Positions 16,444-25,269 are shown, counted from the stretch's first letter. The stretch is DNA of 64,000 bases from Micromonospora sp. PLK6-60 (GCF_019890675.1 NZ_JAIOAA010000012.1:95220-159219), one strand, 5' to 3'. Notes: a model not told the origin generated them from the letters alone. A program made the numbers and translations.

Positions 16444-17826
16444 ATGACCATGACCATGTCCACTTTCGCCGCCACCGGTCTGGCTCCGGCCCTGGTCACC
16501 GAGTTGACCACGCAGGGCATCGTCGAGCCGTTCCCGATCCAGGCGGCCACCCTGCCGGACTCGCTCGCCGGCCGGGACGTGCTCGGCCGCGGCCGGACCG
16601 GCTCGGGCAAGACGCTCGCCTTCGGGCTGCCGCTGCTGTCCCGCACCGCCGGCCGCCGGGCCCGCCCGGGCCGCCCGCTGGCCCTGGTGCTGGTGCCGAC
16701 CCGTGAGCTGGCCCAGCAGGTCACCACCGCCCTCGCCCCGTACGCCCGGGCCCTCGGGCTGCGCTGCGCCACCGTCGTCGGCGGCCTGTCGTTGCAGCGG
16801 CAGGCGGACGCGCTGCGGGCCGGCGCCGAGGTGGTCGTGGCGACCCCCGGCCGGCTGCACGACCTGATCAACCGGGGCGACGCGCGGCTCGGCGAGGTCG
16901 AGATCACCGTGCTCGACGAGGCCGACCAGATGGCCGACATGGGCTTCCTGCCGCAGGTGACCAAGCTGCTGGAGCAGGTCGCCCCGAACGGCCAGCGGAT
17001 GCTCTTCTCGGCCACCCTGGACGGTGGCGTGGACCGGCTGGTCCGCCGCTTCCTCAGCAACCCGGTGTCGCACTCGGTGGACCCGGGCACCGCCACGGTC
17101 ACCGCGATGACCCACCACGTGCTACACGTCGACGCGGCCGACAAGCCCGCCGCGCTCACCCAGATCGCTGCCCGCGAGGGCCGCACCATCCTGTTCATGG
17201 GCACCAAGCACCGGGCCGACCGGCTCGCCCGCCAACTGCTGTCCAAGGGGGTACGCGCCGCGGCGCTGCACGGCGGCAAGTCCCAGCCGCAGCGCACCCG
17301 GATCCTGGAGCAGTTCCGCACCGGGCAGGTGACCGCGCTGGTGGCCACCGACGTGGCGGCCCGCGGCATCCACGTCGACGGCCTGGACATGGTGGTCAAC
17401 GTGGACCCGCCGACCGAGGCGAAGGACTACCTGCACCGGGGTGGGCGTACCGCCCGGGCCGGGGAGTCCGGCACCGTGGTCACCCTGGTCCTGCCCGACC
17501 AGCGCCGGGACGTGTCCCGGCTGATGAGCGTGGCCGGCATCAAGCCGCAGTCGACCCAGGTGCGGCTCGGTGATCCGGCGCTGTCCCGGGTCACCGGGGC
17601 CCGGGAGCCGTCCGGCGTGCCGGTGACCATCGCCGTCCCGCAGCCGGCGGCCGCGCGTGGCACGGCCGGCGGCGGTCGGCGCACCAGGAGCACCCCGCAC
17701 CCGGCCGGCAGCCCGCGGGCCACCGGCGTGGCGCGGGCCGGGGACGGCACCGACCAGGGCGGACGGGCGTCGCACGGCGCCGCCGGCCGGTCCCGGCGTC
17801 CCCGCCGCCGCCCCCGCACCGCCTGA
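16444..17826 (+). CDS. DEAD-box RNA helicase
   Basis: This 460-residue RhlE/DeaD-like protein has the Q motif (PFPIQAATLP), motif I GRTGSGKT, Ia PTREL, motif II VLDEADQ (the DEAD box), SAT, motif IV-V TKHR...TALVATDVAARGIHVDG and motif VI HRGGRTARAG. It is an ATP-dependent RNA unwindase. The C-terminal ~80 residues are basic and disordered (RRTRSTPHP, RSRRPRRRPRTA), typical of an RNA-binding tail. It follows the cold-shock gene, and its ribosome-binding site is locked in a hairpin, which suggests structure- or temperature-dependent expression. Its own substrate RNA could include this leader; that is speculation. Confidence 0.95.
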   Translation: MTMTMSTFAATGLAPALVTELTTQGIVEPFPIQAATLPDSLAGRDVLGRGRTGSGKTLAFGLPLLSRTAGRRARPGRPLALVLVPTRELAQQVTTALAPYARALGLRCATVVGGLSLQRQADALRAGAEVVVATPGRLHDLINRGDARLGEVEITVLDEADQMADMGFLPQVTKLLEQVAPNGQRMLFSATLDGGVDRLVRRFLSNPVSHSVDPGTATVTAMTHHVLHVDAADKPAALTQIAAREGRTILFMGTKHRADRLARQLLSKGVRAAALHGGKSQPQRTRILEQFRTGQVTALVATDVAARGIHVDGLDMVVNVDPPTEAKDYLHRGGRTARAGESGTVVTLVLPDQRRDVSRLMSVAGIKPQSTQVRLGDPALSRVTGAREPSGVPVTIAVPQPAAARGTAGGGRRTRSTPHPAGSPRATGVARAGDGTDQGGRASHGAAGRSRRPRRRPRTA

Positions 17827-17847
17827 CCGGGCTCGACCCGGAAGCCA

Positions 17848-17882
17848 CCTGCCGGCCCCGGCCGTTCGCCGGAGCCGGCAGG
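17848..17882. terminator. Bidirectional hairpin between DEAD-box and Rrf2 genes
   Basis: CCTGCCGGC (17848-17856) pairs with GCCGGCAGG (17874-17882) around a loop that has some further internal pairing. It lies in the short gap between convergent genes. Confidence 0.6.
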
Positions 17883-17883
17883 G

Positions 17884-18330
17884 TCAGTGGCTGGCCGGGT
17901 GGTCCCGGCGGACCAGCAGGTCGGCCAGGGAGGTGCGGTCGACCACCACGCCGATCGCCCCGTCCACGGCGAGCCAGACGTCCCGCAGCCCGGCGGCCAC
18001 GCCGTGGTAGCCGGCGTCCTGCGCGGGCAGGCCGCGCACGGTGGTCAGCGCGCCGCCCACGGCACGCAGCACGTCGCCGACGGTGATCTCGGCGGCGGGC
18101 CGGGTGAGCGCGTACCCGCCCTCGGTGCCGCGGTGGCTGTGCAGCAGCCCGGCCCGGCGCAGGTCGAGCAGGATGCCCTGGAGGAAGCTGAGCGGGATGT
18201 CCTGCGTCTCGGCCAGGGTGGCCGCCTTGACCAGCTCGCCACCCGAGCCGGGCTGACCGGGGTCACCACCGGCGTCGGCGACGGCGAGCATGGCCCGGAC
18301 GGCGTAGTCGCTGCGCGCGGAGACGTACAC
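17884..18330 (-). CDS. Rrf2-family transcriptional regulator without Fe-S cysteines
   Basis: The 148-residue protein has the Rrf2 winged helix (SARSDYAVRAMLAVAD, IPLSFLQGILLDLRRAGLLHSHRGTEGGYAL) and the ADITVGDVLRAVGG-like dimerisation helix start. The three cysteines that bind an iron-sulfur cluster in IscR or NsrR are absent, as in the CymR-type regulators of sulfur metabolism. It is the last gene of the ssu-type operon, 4 bp after the permease, so it is probably the sulfur-responsive repressor of that operon (inference). The start is GTG 18330, probably coupled to the upstream stop codon. Confidence 0.88.
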   Translation of the reverse strand: MYVSARSDYAVRAMLAVADAGGDPGQPGSGGELVKAATLAETQDIPLSFLQGILLDLRRAGLLHSHRGTEGGYALTRPAAEITVGDVLRAVGGALTTVRGLPAQDAGYHGVAAGLRDVWLAVDGAIGVVVDRTSLADLLVRRDHPASH

Positions 18331-18334
18331 GGGT

Positions 18335-19219
18335 TCAGTTGCCGGCCTGGTCGAGGACGCCCCACCGGCGTCGGATCGCCTTGTCGGCGGCGCCGAACGC
18401 CGCGTCGACCAGCAGACCCACCACCAGGATGACGATCATCGTGGAGAGCAGCCACGGTGCGTCGGAGAGTTCGCGGGAGTAGGTCAGCTGCGCGCCCAGC
18501 GAGGTCTGTGAGATGCCGACGACGATCAGCTCACCGGCCATCAGGCTGCGCCAGGAGAAGGCCCAGCCCTGTTTGAGGCCGGCCACGATGGCCGGCAGGG
18601 CGGCCGGCGCGACGACGTACCGGTAGAGGTTGAGGCCCCGGGCGCCGAGGTTACGGCCGGCCCGGACCAGCAGCGGCGGCACGTAGTCGACCCCGGTGAT
18701 CACCCCGTTGGCGATGGACGGCGCGGCGCCGAGCACCACCACGAAGAAGATCGCCTTCTCGCTCAGCTCGAACAGCAGGATCGCCAGCGGGAACCAGGCG
18801 ATCGACGGCATGGTCTGCAAGGCCGTGATCATGGAGCCGATGGCGGCGCGGAGCACCCGGAACCGGGCCACCGCGAGGCCGACCAGCAGACCGACCGCGA
18901 CCGAGAAGACGTAACCGACGGCGGCCCGGCGCAGCGTCGTGACCAGACCGTCCCAGAGCTGCGGGCCGCGGATCTGGCGGAGGAGCTCCTCGCCGACGGT
19001 GACCGGCCCGGGCAACGAGTACGAGGGCTTCCAGCCGGCCCAGACCACCACCTGCCAGAGCCCGATCGCGAGCGCGAGCGCCGCGACCTTCGGCCAGGTG
19101 GCGGCCCAGATCCGGCTGGCCCGGGTGGTTGCCTTCTCCTGACCGGCGATCTCCAGCGCGTCCAGGCCGGAGATCTCCGCGTCGCTGCGCGGCGTGGTGG
19201 CGAGGGTGTCACTGGCCAT
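18335..19219 (-). CDS. ssuC: ABC transporter permease, sulfonate/nitrate/taurine type
   Basis: This 294-residue inner-membrane subunit has about six transmembrane segments beginning near residue 45. The EAA loop that docks the ATPase is in VRAGRNLGARGLNLYRYVVAP. It is homologous to SsuC/TauC/NtrB. The ATG at 19219 overlaps the end of the ATPase gene by 11 bp. A longer than usual hydrophilic N-terminus (about 40 residues) precedes the first helix. Confidence 0.88.
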   Translation of the reverse strand: MASDTLATTPRSDAEISGLDALEIAGQEKATTRASRIWAATWPKVAALALAIGLWQVVVWAGWKPSYSLPGPVTVGEELLRQIRGPQLWDGLVTTLRRAAVGYVFSVAVGLLVGLAVARFRVLRAAIGSMITALQTMPSIAWFPLAILLFELSEKAIFFVVVLGAAPSIANGVITGVDYVPPLLVRAGRNLGARGLNLYRYVVAPAALPAIVAGLKQGWAFSWRSLMAGELIVVGISQTSLGAQLTYSRELSDAPWLLSTMIVILVVGLLVDAAFGAADKAIRRRWGVLDQAGN

Positions 19220-19988
19220 GGCGGCCCACCTCCGTACGGAGCCGGTCGGTGACCTCGGCGGCGATCGCGGCGATCTCCGGGGAGTCGATGCGCCGGGGCC
19301 GGGGCACGTCGACCTCGGTGGAGTAGATGATCCGGCCGGGTCGGCTGGAGAGCAGGATGATCCGGTCGGCGAGCCGGGCCGCCTCCCGGACGTTGTGGGT
19401 CACGAAGAGCACGGTGAGCTTGCGCTCGGACCAGATGCGTTCCAACTCGTCGTGCAGGATGTCGCGGGTCATCGCGTCGAGCGCGCCGAACGGCTCGTCC
19501 ATCAGCAGCACCGGGGTGTCCAGGGCGAGGGTGCGGGCCAGCGCCACCCGCTGCCGCATGCCGCCGGAGAGCTCGTGCGGGCGCTTGCGGCCGAAGTCGG
19601 CCAGGTGCACCGTACGCAGCAGTTCGGCGACCCGTTCCCGGCGGGCGGCCCGGGACAGGCCGCGCAGCTTGAGCGGCACCTCGACGTTGCCTTCGACGGT
19701 GAGCCAGGGGAAGAGCGCGGACTCCTGGAACATCAGCCCGGGGTTGACCCCCTCGCCGACGTCGATCTGCCCGCCGCTGGCCCGGTCCAGGCCGGCGACC
19801 AGGTTCAACAGCGTGCTCTTTCCGCAGCCCGAGGCGCCGACCAGGCAGACGAACTCGCCGGGCACCACGTCCAGGGAAACCCCGTCGAGGGCGAGTACGG
19901 CGTGCTCGCCGCGCCCGTACACCTTGGTCACGCCGCGCAGCGCGACCTGGCCGGTCGCGCTGCGCGGGGTCGTCGTGGTCGACGTCAT
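19209..19988 (-). CDS. ssuB: ABC transporter ATP-binding protein, sulfonate/nitrate/taurine type
   Basis: The 259-residue ATPase has Walker A GASGCGKST, Q-loop MFQESALFPW, signature LSGGMRQRVALAR, Walker B VLLMDEPFGALD and H-loop VTHNVREAARLADR. The LFPWLTV segment after the Q-loop is typical of the SsuB/TauB/NrtD group. ATG 19988 overlaps the ssuA stop by 4 bp (ATGA), and its own end overlaps ssuC, so the three are translationally coupled. Confidence 0.93.
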   Translation of the reverse strand: MTSTTTTPRSATGQVALRGVTKVYGRGEHAVLALDGVSLDVVPGEFVCLVGASGCGKSTLLNLVAGLDRASGGQIDVGEGVNPGLMFQESALFPWLTVEGNVEVPLKLRGLSRAARRERVAELLRTVHLADFGRKRPHELSGGMRQRVALARTLALDTPVLLMDEPFGALDAMTRDILHDELERIWSERKLTVLFVTHNVREAARLADRIILLSSRPGRIIYSTEVDVPRPRRIDSPEIAAIAAEVTDRLRTEVGRHGQ

Positions 19989-21043
19989 GGCTGGGTGACT
20001 TCGGGCTTGCCCTGGGCCTTGAGCACCTCGTTGAGGTACGACAGGTCGTAGAGGCCGTTGAGGTCCACCGGCTCGGTGAGCTGGACGGCGACCGCGTGGT
20101 CGAGGCCCGTCTTGAGCGAGGAGGCGATCGGGTCGTTGGTGAACTCCAGCGTCGGCCACGCCTGCTTGATCAGCTTGATGTCCAGCGGCTTACCGGTGAT
20201 CTTGCCGATGTGGTCGGAGATGGCCTGCTGGGACTCGTCCGACTTGGTGTTGACGAACTCGTTGGCCGCGACCTGGCCCTCGACCAGCTTCTTCACCACG
20301 TCCGGGTGGGCCTTGAGGAACTTGGTGGAGACGATCAGGTTGGTGATGACGAACTTCTTGTCCGGCCACAGGTCCCGCTCGTCGACCAGCACCTTGCCGC
20401 CGGCGTTGACCAGCCGGGAGACGAACGGCTCGGGCACCCAGGCGCCGTCGATGGTGCCGCTGGAGAAGGTCTCCACCGTCTGCGCGTTCTCCTGCGGGAC
20501 GACCTTGACGTCGCCGCCGCCCTCCTTGGTGGTGGTCAGGCCCTTCTCCTTGAGCCAGTAGCGCAGCGCGACGTCCTGGGTGTTGCCGAGCTGCGGGGTG
20601 GCGATCTTCTTGCCGCGCAGCTGCTCCACCGAGGTGATCTCCGGCTTGACCACCAGCGCGACGCCGCCGGAGGCGGCGCCGGAGATGACCCGGACGGCCT
20701 CGCCCTTGGACTTGGAGAAGGCGTTCACCGTCGGGTTCGGACCGATGTACGTCGCGTCGAGCGCCCCGGAGAAGATCGCCTCGATGGCGGAGGGGCCGGC
20801 GTTGAAGGTCTTGGTCTCCAGCTTGACCCCGCTGCCGAGCTTGTCGGCGAAGATGCCCTTCTCCACGCCGACGACGGCGGGGGCGTGGGTGATGTTGGGG
20901 AAGTAGCCGAGCCGCAGCGTCACCGGCCCGGAGTCGCCGCTCGCGTCGTCCTCGCCGCAGGCGGCGGTGGTGCCGAGGGTGGCCGCGCTCACCGCGGCGA
21001 GGGTGGCCAGGGAGACCAGCCGACGGAAGGGGAGCCGTCTCAT
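19985..21043 (-). CDS. ssuA: ABC transporter substrate-binding lipoprotein, sulfonate/nitrate/taurine type
   Basis: The 352-residue precursor has a signal peptide (basic RRLPFRRLV, hydrophobic core, lipobox-like TAAC near residue 29) and so is a membrane-anchored lipoprotein. The mature part opens with LRLGYFPNITHAPAVVGVEKG, the start typical of SsuA/TauA-like binding proteins, with GAASGGVALVV and TPQLGNTQDVALRYWL further on. A sulfonate ligand is favoured over nitrate because an Rrf2 regulator of CymR type is linked and no nitrate genes are nearby; this is inference. A dyad at 21065-21085 sits in its promoter region. Confidence 0.88.
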   Translation of the reverse strand: MRRLPFRRLVSLATLAAVSAATLGTTAACGEDDASGDSGPVTLRLGYFPNITHAPAVVGVEKGIFADKLGSGVKLETKTFNAGPSAIEAIFSGALDATYIGPNPTVNAFSKSKGEAVRVISGAASGGVALVVKPEITSVEQLRGKKIATPQLGNTQDVALRYWLKEKGLTTTKEGGGDVKVVPQENAQTVETFSSGTIDGAWVPEPFVSRLVNAGGKVLVDERDLWPDKKFVITNLIVSTKFLKAHPDVVKKLVEGQVAANEFVNTKSDESQQAISDHIGKITGKPLDIKLIKQAWPTLEFTNDPIASSLKTGLDHAVAVQLTEPVDLNGLYDLSYLNEVLKAQGKPEVTQP

Positions 21044-21064
21044 CGTCTATCCAATCCGCAGTAT

Positions 21065-21085
21065 TCCTACTTAGTTGGTAGGAAG
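21065..21085. promoter_or_regulatory. Inverted repeat, candidate Rrf2 operator before ssuA
   Basis: TTCCTAC and GTAGGAA are perfect 7-bp arms with a 7-bp spacer, 22 bp upstream of the ssuA start. The element is AT-rich within GC-rich DNA. Position and symmetry fit a dimeric repressor encoded by the operon's last gene. Confidence 0.6.
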
Positions 21086-21238
21086 AGTGGGGCAGGCCGT
21101 GGCCGGCGTCAAGAATCGACCGGATGGTGGGACAGGGAGTCCCGAAATTGCCGGCAATTCCCACCGACTCGATAGGTGGGCCCGGCCGGCCCGGAACCGT
21201 CCGTGAGCGGGGCGGGGGTGCGCGGGCTGCCGACGCGC

Positions 21239-21244
21239 TAGGGT
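21239..21244 (+). promoter_or_regulatory. Leaderless -10 box TAGGGT for the M16 peptidase gene
   Basis: TAGGGT ends 6 bp before GTG 21251; no Shine-Dalgarno is visible. Confidence 0.6.
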
Positions 21245-21250
21245 CGAGCC

Positions 21251-22561
21251 GTGGCGGCGCGGAGATCGAGAATTCCAGCGACGAAATACCCGGTCGAGCG
21301 GTTCACCCTCGACAACGGCCTACGGGTCGTCCTCACCCCCGACCGCAGCGCGCCGGTCATCGGCGTGGCCGTCGTCTACGACGTGGGCATCCGCTCCGAG
21401 CCGGAGGGCCGGACGGGCTTCGCCCACCTCTTCGAGCACCTGATGTTCCAGGGCTCGGAGAACCTGGAGAAGCTGGCCCACTTCCGGCACGTCCAGGGCG
21501 CCGGCGGCACCTTCAACGGCTCCACCCACCTGGACTACACCGACTACTTCGAGACGTTGCCGAGCAACGCGCTGGAGCGGGCCCTCTTCCTGGAGGCCGA
21601 CCGGATGCGCGGGCCCCGGCTGACCGAGGAGAACCTCCGCAACCAGGTCGACGTGGTCAAGGAGGAGATCCGGGTCAACGTGCTGAACCGGCCGTACGGC
21701 GGGTTTCCCTGGCTGAAGCTGCCGCCGGTCATGTTCGACACCTTCCCCAACGCGCACGACGGCTACGGCTCCTTCGACGACCTGGAGTCGGCGACCGTCG
21801 CCGACGCGGCCGACTTCTTCCGCCGCTACTACGCCTGCGGCAACGCGGTGCTGGCGGTCAGCGGCGACGTGGACGTGGCCGAGGCGACCGGGCTGATCGA
21901 GCGGCACTTCGGCGATGTGCCGGCCCGGCCGGCGCCGGCCCGGCCCGACTTCACCGAGCCCGACCTGGCCGCCGAGCGGCGCACCGCGTACACCGACCCG
22001 CTGGCGCCGCTGCCGGCGGTGGCCTCCGCCTGGCGGGTGCCCGACCCGGTCAGCGACTTCGCCGGCTACCTGCCGTACGTGGTGCTGGCCGAGGTGCTCA
22101 CCGACGGCGACGCGTCCCGGTTGGTCGAACGCCTGGTCCAGCGGGACCGGACGGTCACCGGCCTCGGCGGCTACCTGGGCTTCATGGGCGACCCGTTCGA
22201 CGTGCGCGACCCCACCGCGCTGCTGCTCCAGGCGCACCTGCCGCCCGGCGGCGACGTGGACAAGGTGCTGCGCACCTTCGACGAGGAGCTGGACCGGCTG
22301 GCCACCGACGGGCTGACCGACGGCGAGCTGGCGCGTACCCAGGCCCGGATGGCCACCCACCTGCTGCGGGACACCGACGCGGTGCTGGGCCGGGCGCTGC
22401 GGATGGCGGTGCTGGAACAGCAGCGCGACGATCCGGGGCTGCTCAACGAGCTGCCCCGGCTGGTCGGTGGGGTCACCGACGAGCAGATCCGCGCCGCCGC
22501 CGCCACCCTGCGGCCGGAGCGCCGGGCGTCGGTCGAGGTCGTCGCGGGAGGAGCCCGATGA
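21251..22561 (+). CDS. M16-family zinc metallopeptidase, catalytic subunit
   Basis: This 436-residue pitrilysin-family protein carries the inverted zinc motif HxxEH as HLFEH at residues 59-63, with the third ligand in the downstream NQVDVVKEEI segment. The family hallmarks NGLRVVL, GFAHLFEHLMFQG and FNGSTHLDYTDYFETLP are present. Such half-length M16B subunits pair with an inactive partner to degrade or process peptides. The next gene overlaps by 4 bp and encodes a homologue lacking HxxEH, so an active/inactive heterodimer is likely. GTG 21251 fits a leaderless mRNA. Confidence 0.93.
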   Translation: MAARRSRIPATKYPVERFTLDNGLRVVLTPDRSAPVIGVAVVYDVGIRSEPEGRTGFAHLFEHLMFQGSENLEKLAHFRHVQGAGGTFNGSTHLDYTDYFETLPSNALERALFLEADRMRGPRLTEENLRNQVDVVKEEIRVNVLNRPYGGFPWLKLPPVMFDTFPNAHDGYGSFDDLESATVADAADFFRRYYACGNAVLAVSGDVDVAEATGLIERHFGDVPARPAPARPDFTEPDLAAERRTAYTDPLAPLPAVASAWRVPDPVSDFAGYLPYVVLAEVLTDGDASRLVERLVQRDRTVTGLGGYLGFMGDPFDVRDPTALLLQAHLPPGGDVDKVLRTFDEELDRLATDGLTDGELARTQARMATHLLRDTDAVLGRALRMAVLEQQRDDPGLLNELPRLVGGVTDEQIRAAAATLRPERRASVEVVAGGAR

Positions 22562-23889
22562 GTGTAGGGGTGCGTGAACTGCCGGCGCTGGGCCCGACCC
22601 GGCAGCTCAAGGTGCCGAAGCAGGCCGAGCGGACGCTCGGCAACGGGCTCACCGTGATCGCCGTACGCCGGCCGGCGGTCCCCCTGGTGGAGCTGCGGCT
22701 CTGGATGCCCTTCGGCCGGGCCCACCTGGCCCGGGGGGCCACGCTCGCGCAGACCATCCTGTCCGGCACGGCGACCCTCACCGCCACCCAGATCGCCGCC
22801 GAGTTGCAGAAGGTCGGCGGCGGGCTCTCCGCCGGCATCGACCCGGACCGGCTGATGCTCTCCGGGGCGGGCCTGGTCACCGGGCTGGACCGGATGCTGG
22901 AGATCCTGGCCGACGTGCTCACCGGGGCGACCTACCCGGCCGACTGGGTGCAGACCGAGCGGGAGCGCCTGGTCGACCGGATCCAGGTCGCCCAGAGCCA
23001 GCCGGCCCACCTGGCCCGGACGGCGCTGCTGAAGCGGATCTACGGCCGGCACCCGTACGCCGTGCAGACCCCCGAGCCGGACCAGGTGCGGGCGGTCCGC
23101 CCGGCCGCCCTGCGCCGGCTGCACGCCGAGCGGGTGCACCCGGCCGGCGCGGTGCTGGTGCTGGTCGGCGACGTCCAGCCGGACCGCGCCGTGGACGCCG
23201 CCGAGCGGGCCCTCGCGGGCTGGACCGGGCCGGGGCAGGAGGCCGAGCTGCCGCCCGCGCCGCCGCTGGAGACGGGGCCGCTGCTGCTGGTGGACCGGCC
23301 CGGCTCGGTGCAGTCGTCACTGCGCGTCGCGCTGCCGGCGGTGCCCCGCACCCATCCCGACCACGCCGCGCTGCAACTGGCGAACCTGCTCTTCGGCGGC
23401 TACTTCTCCTCCCGCTGGACGGAGAACATCCGGGAGGACAAGGGCTACACGTACGGGCCGCACTCGGGGATCGAGCACTCGGTGGCCGGCTCGGTGCTGG
23501 TCGCCGCCGCCGAGGTGGCCACCGAGGTGACCGGCCCGGCGCTGCTCGAGACCATGTACGAGCTGGGCCGGCTGGCGTCCCTGCCGCCGAAGCCGGACGA
23601 GCTGGAGCAGGCCCGGCAGTACGCGCTCGGCACGCTCCAGCTCGGCATGTCCACCCAGGCCGGCCTGGCCTCGCTGACCAGCGCGTACGCGGGCAACGGG
23701 CTGCGCCTGGACTTCCTGGCCGAGCACGCGGCCCGGCTGGCGAAGGCGACCGTGGACGACGTCGCCGCGGCGGCGGCCCGCTACCTGGCGCCGGCCCGGG
23801 CGGTGACCGTGCTGCTGGGCGACGCCGAGCGCGTCGAGGGGCAGTTGGCCGCGTTGACCCCGGTCCAGCGGGTGGCGGCCGGGTCGTGA
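22558..23889 (+). CDS. M16-family peptidase homologue, non-catalytic subunit
   Basis: The 443-residue protein starts at ATG 22558, overlapping the previous stop codon. The position equivalent to HxxEH reads LARGATLAQTILSGT, so it cannot bind the zinc. It keeps the C-terminal substrate-gripping Arg and Tyr in SSRWTENIREDKGYTYG, the R/Y pair used by non-catalytic alpha-type subunits. It should form the substrate-binding half of a dimer with the upstream protein. Confidence 0.92.
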   Translation: MSVGVRELPALGPTRQLKVPKQAERTLGNGLTVIAVRRPAVPLVELRLWMPFGRAHLARGATLAQTILSGTATLTATQIAAELQKVGGGLSAGIDPDRLMLSGAGLVTGLDRMLEILADVLTGATYPADWVQTERERLVDRIQVAQSQPAHLARTALLKRIYGRHPYAVQTPEPDQVRAVRPAALRRLHAERVHPAGAVLVLVGDVQPDRAVDAAERALAGWTGPGQEAELPPAPPLETGPLLLVDRPGSVQSSLRVALPAVPRTHPDHAALQLANLLFGGYFSSRWTENIREDKGYTYGPHSGIEHSVAGSVLVAAAEVATEVTGPALLETMYELGRLASLPPKPDELEQARQYALGTLQLGMSTQAGLASLTSAYAGNGLRLDFLAEHAARLAKATVDDVAAAAARYLAPARAVTVLLGDAERVEGQLAALTPVQRVAAGS

Positions 23890-24845
23890 GCGGCGAGTCG
23901 GTGCCACCGCTGGCCCGGTCCACCCTGGACCGGGCCGCGCACCGGCGCACCGACCCGCAGTGGCTGGCCGAGGCGTGGGAGCGGGCCCGGGTGCTGGTGC
24001 TGGACTCGACGGCCGAGGGCCGGGCCCTGGTCCGCGGCACGGCCGCCCCGCCGGAGCTGCTGCTGCTCGGCTCGGGCGAGCTGCCCGAGGTGCCCCGCTC
24101 GGTGCCGATGTTCCTCGGCGTCGAGCCGGACGGGGTGCCGGTCTTCGCGGTGGACGGCCCGCTGCCGGCCGTGCCGCAGACCCGGGCGGTGCACCTGCGG
24201 GACGTCGGCCACCTGCTGACCGACCGGGACGCCGGCCTGTTCACCACCGCGCTCGCCCTGCTGAACTGGCACCTGCGGCACGGCTACTCGACCGCGTCGG
24301 GCCGGCCGACCCAGGTGGACGAGGCCGGCTGGTCGCGGGTCGACCCGGCCGGGGTCCGGGCCTGGCCGCGTACCGATCCGGCGATGATCGTGCTGGTGCA
24401 CGACGGCGGGGCCGGCCCGGACGGGCGTTGCCTGCTCGGCAACAACGCCACCTGGCCGAGCGAGCCGGGCCGGCGGCGCTACTCCTGCCTCGCCGGCTAC
24501 GTCGAGCCGGGGGAGTCGGCGGAGGCGGCGGTGCTGCGCGAGGTGCGCGAGGAGGTAGGCGTCACGGTCGAGCGCATCTCGTACGCCGGCAGCCAGGCCT
24601 GGCCGTTCCCGGGCTCGTTGATGCTGGGCTTCCTGGCCCGGGCGGACGCCGACGCCCCAATACGGGTCGACCCGGCGGAGATCGCCCACGCCCGCTGGTT
24701 CACCCGGCGCGAGATCGGGGCGGCGCTGGCCGGCCGGGAGGTGGACACCGGCGACGGCGCGCTGCTGGTGCTCCCGCCGCCGTCGTCGATCGCGCTGTTC
24801 CTGGTCCACCGCTGGCTGGACGGCTGGCTGGACGGCGGGCACTGA
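23886..24845 (+). CDS. nudC: NudC-like Nudix hydrolase (NAD(H) pyrophosphatase), zinc ribbon degenerate
   Basis: The 319-residue protein has a full Nudix box (GYVEPGESAEAAVLREVREEVGV) and the NudC signature after it as SQAWPFPGSLMLGF; the usual SQPWPFP has Ala for Pro. NudC hydrolyses NADH to NMNH and AMP, and in several bacteria removes NAD caps from RNA. In known members a four-cysteine zinc ribbon lies before the catalytic domain. Here the matching stretch (LRHGYSTASGRPTQVDEAGWSRVDP) has no cysteines. The Nudix active-site residues are intact. GTG 23886 overlaps the M16 stop by 4 bp. Confidence 0.9.
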   Translation: MSGESVPPLARSTLDRAAHRRTDPQWLAEAWERARVLVLDSTAEGRALVRGTAAPPELLLLGSGELPEVPRSVPMFLGVEPDGVPVFAVDGPLPAVPQTRAVHLRDVGHLLTDRDAGLFTTALALLNWHLRHGYSTASGRPTQVDEAGWSRVDPAGVRAWPRTDPAMIVLVHDGGAGPDGRCLLGNNATWPSEPGRRRYSCLAGYVEPGESAEAAVLREVREEVGVTVERISYAGSQAWPFPGSLMLGFLARADADAPIRVDPAEIAHARWFTRREIGAALAGREVDTGDGALLVLPPPSSIALFLVHRWLDGWLDGGH

Positions 24846-25002
24846 CCGCTGGCCGTCGACGACGCCGGCCGGTGTCGTACGAGGTCCCGGCCCGGACCGC
24901 CGTTGCCGCGACGGTCACGGGCCGGGACCGGGGCCGCCGTGGCGCGGTGGGCGAGGAACGCGGCGGGGGAGCCGAGCCGGCCACGGCGGACGTCCGATGA
25001 GG

Positions 25003-25269
25003 TCAGCCGCCCTGTCGGTAGTGGGCGTGGGGGACGGGGTCGTCGAGCGCGAGCACCTTGACCCGCTGCCGGCCGGAGCGGACCGCGCCCACCGTGGCGA
25101 GCGCCCGGGCCAGCACCAGCGCGGCCTGGCGGTCCTCGGCGTGCACCACCTGCCGGCGGGCCTCCGGCGTGCTCCGCTCGTCGCGCAGGCGGCCGCCGCC
25201 GGCCCAGGCTGCCGCGATCTCGGCGTCGGCGGCGGCGCGGATGTCGGTGCGTACGATCAGGAACCGCAT
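25003..25269 (-). CDS. Small hypothetical protein
   Basis: The 88-residue product (MRFLIVRTDIRAAADAEI at the start, VVHAEDRQAALVLARALAT in the middle) looks like a small alpha/beta fold. ATG 25269 has GGGAGAAACCC immediately upstream. Codon use fits a real gene. I do not recognise the family. It may be single-copy and monocistronic, since the next gene on its strand is over 200 bp upstream. Confidence 0.65.
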   Translation of the reverse strand: MRFLIVRTDIRAAADAEIAAAWAGGGRLRDERSTPEARRQVVHAEDRQAALVLARALATVGAVRSGRQRVKVLALDDPVPHAHYRQGG

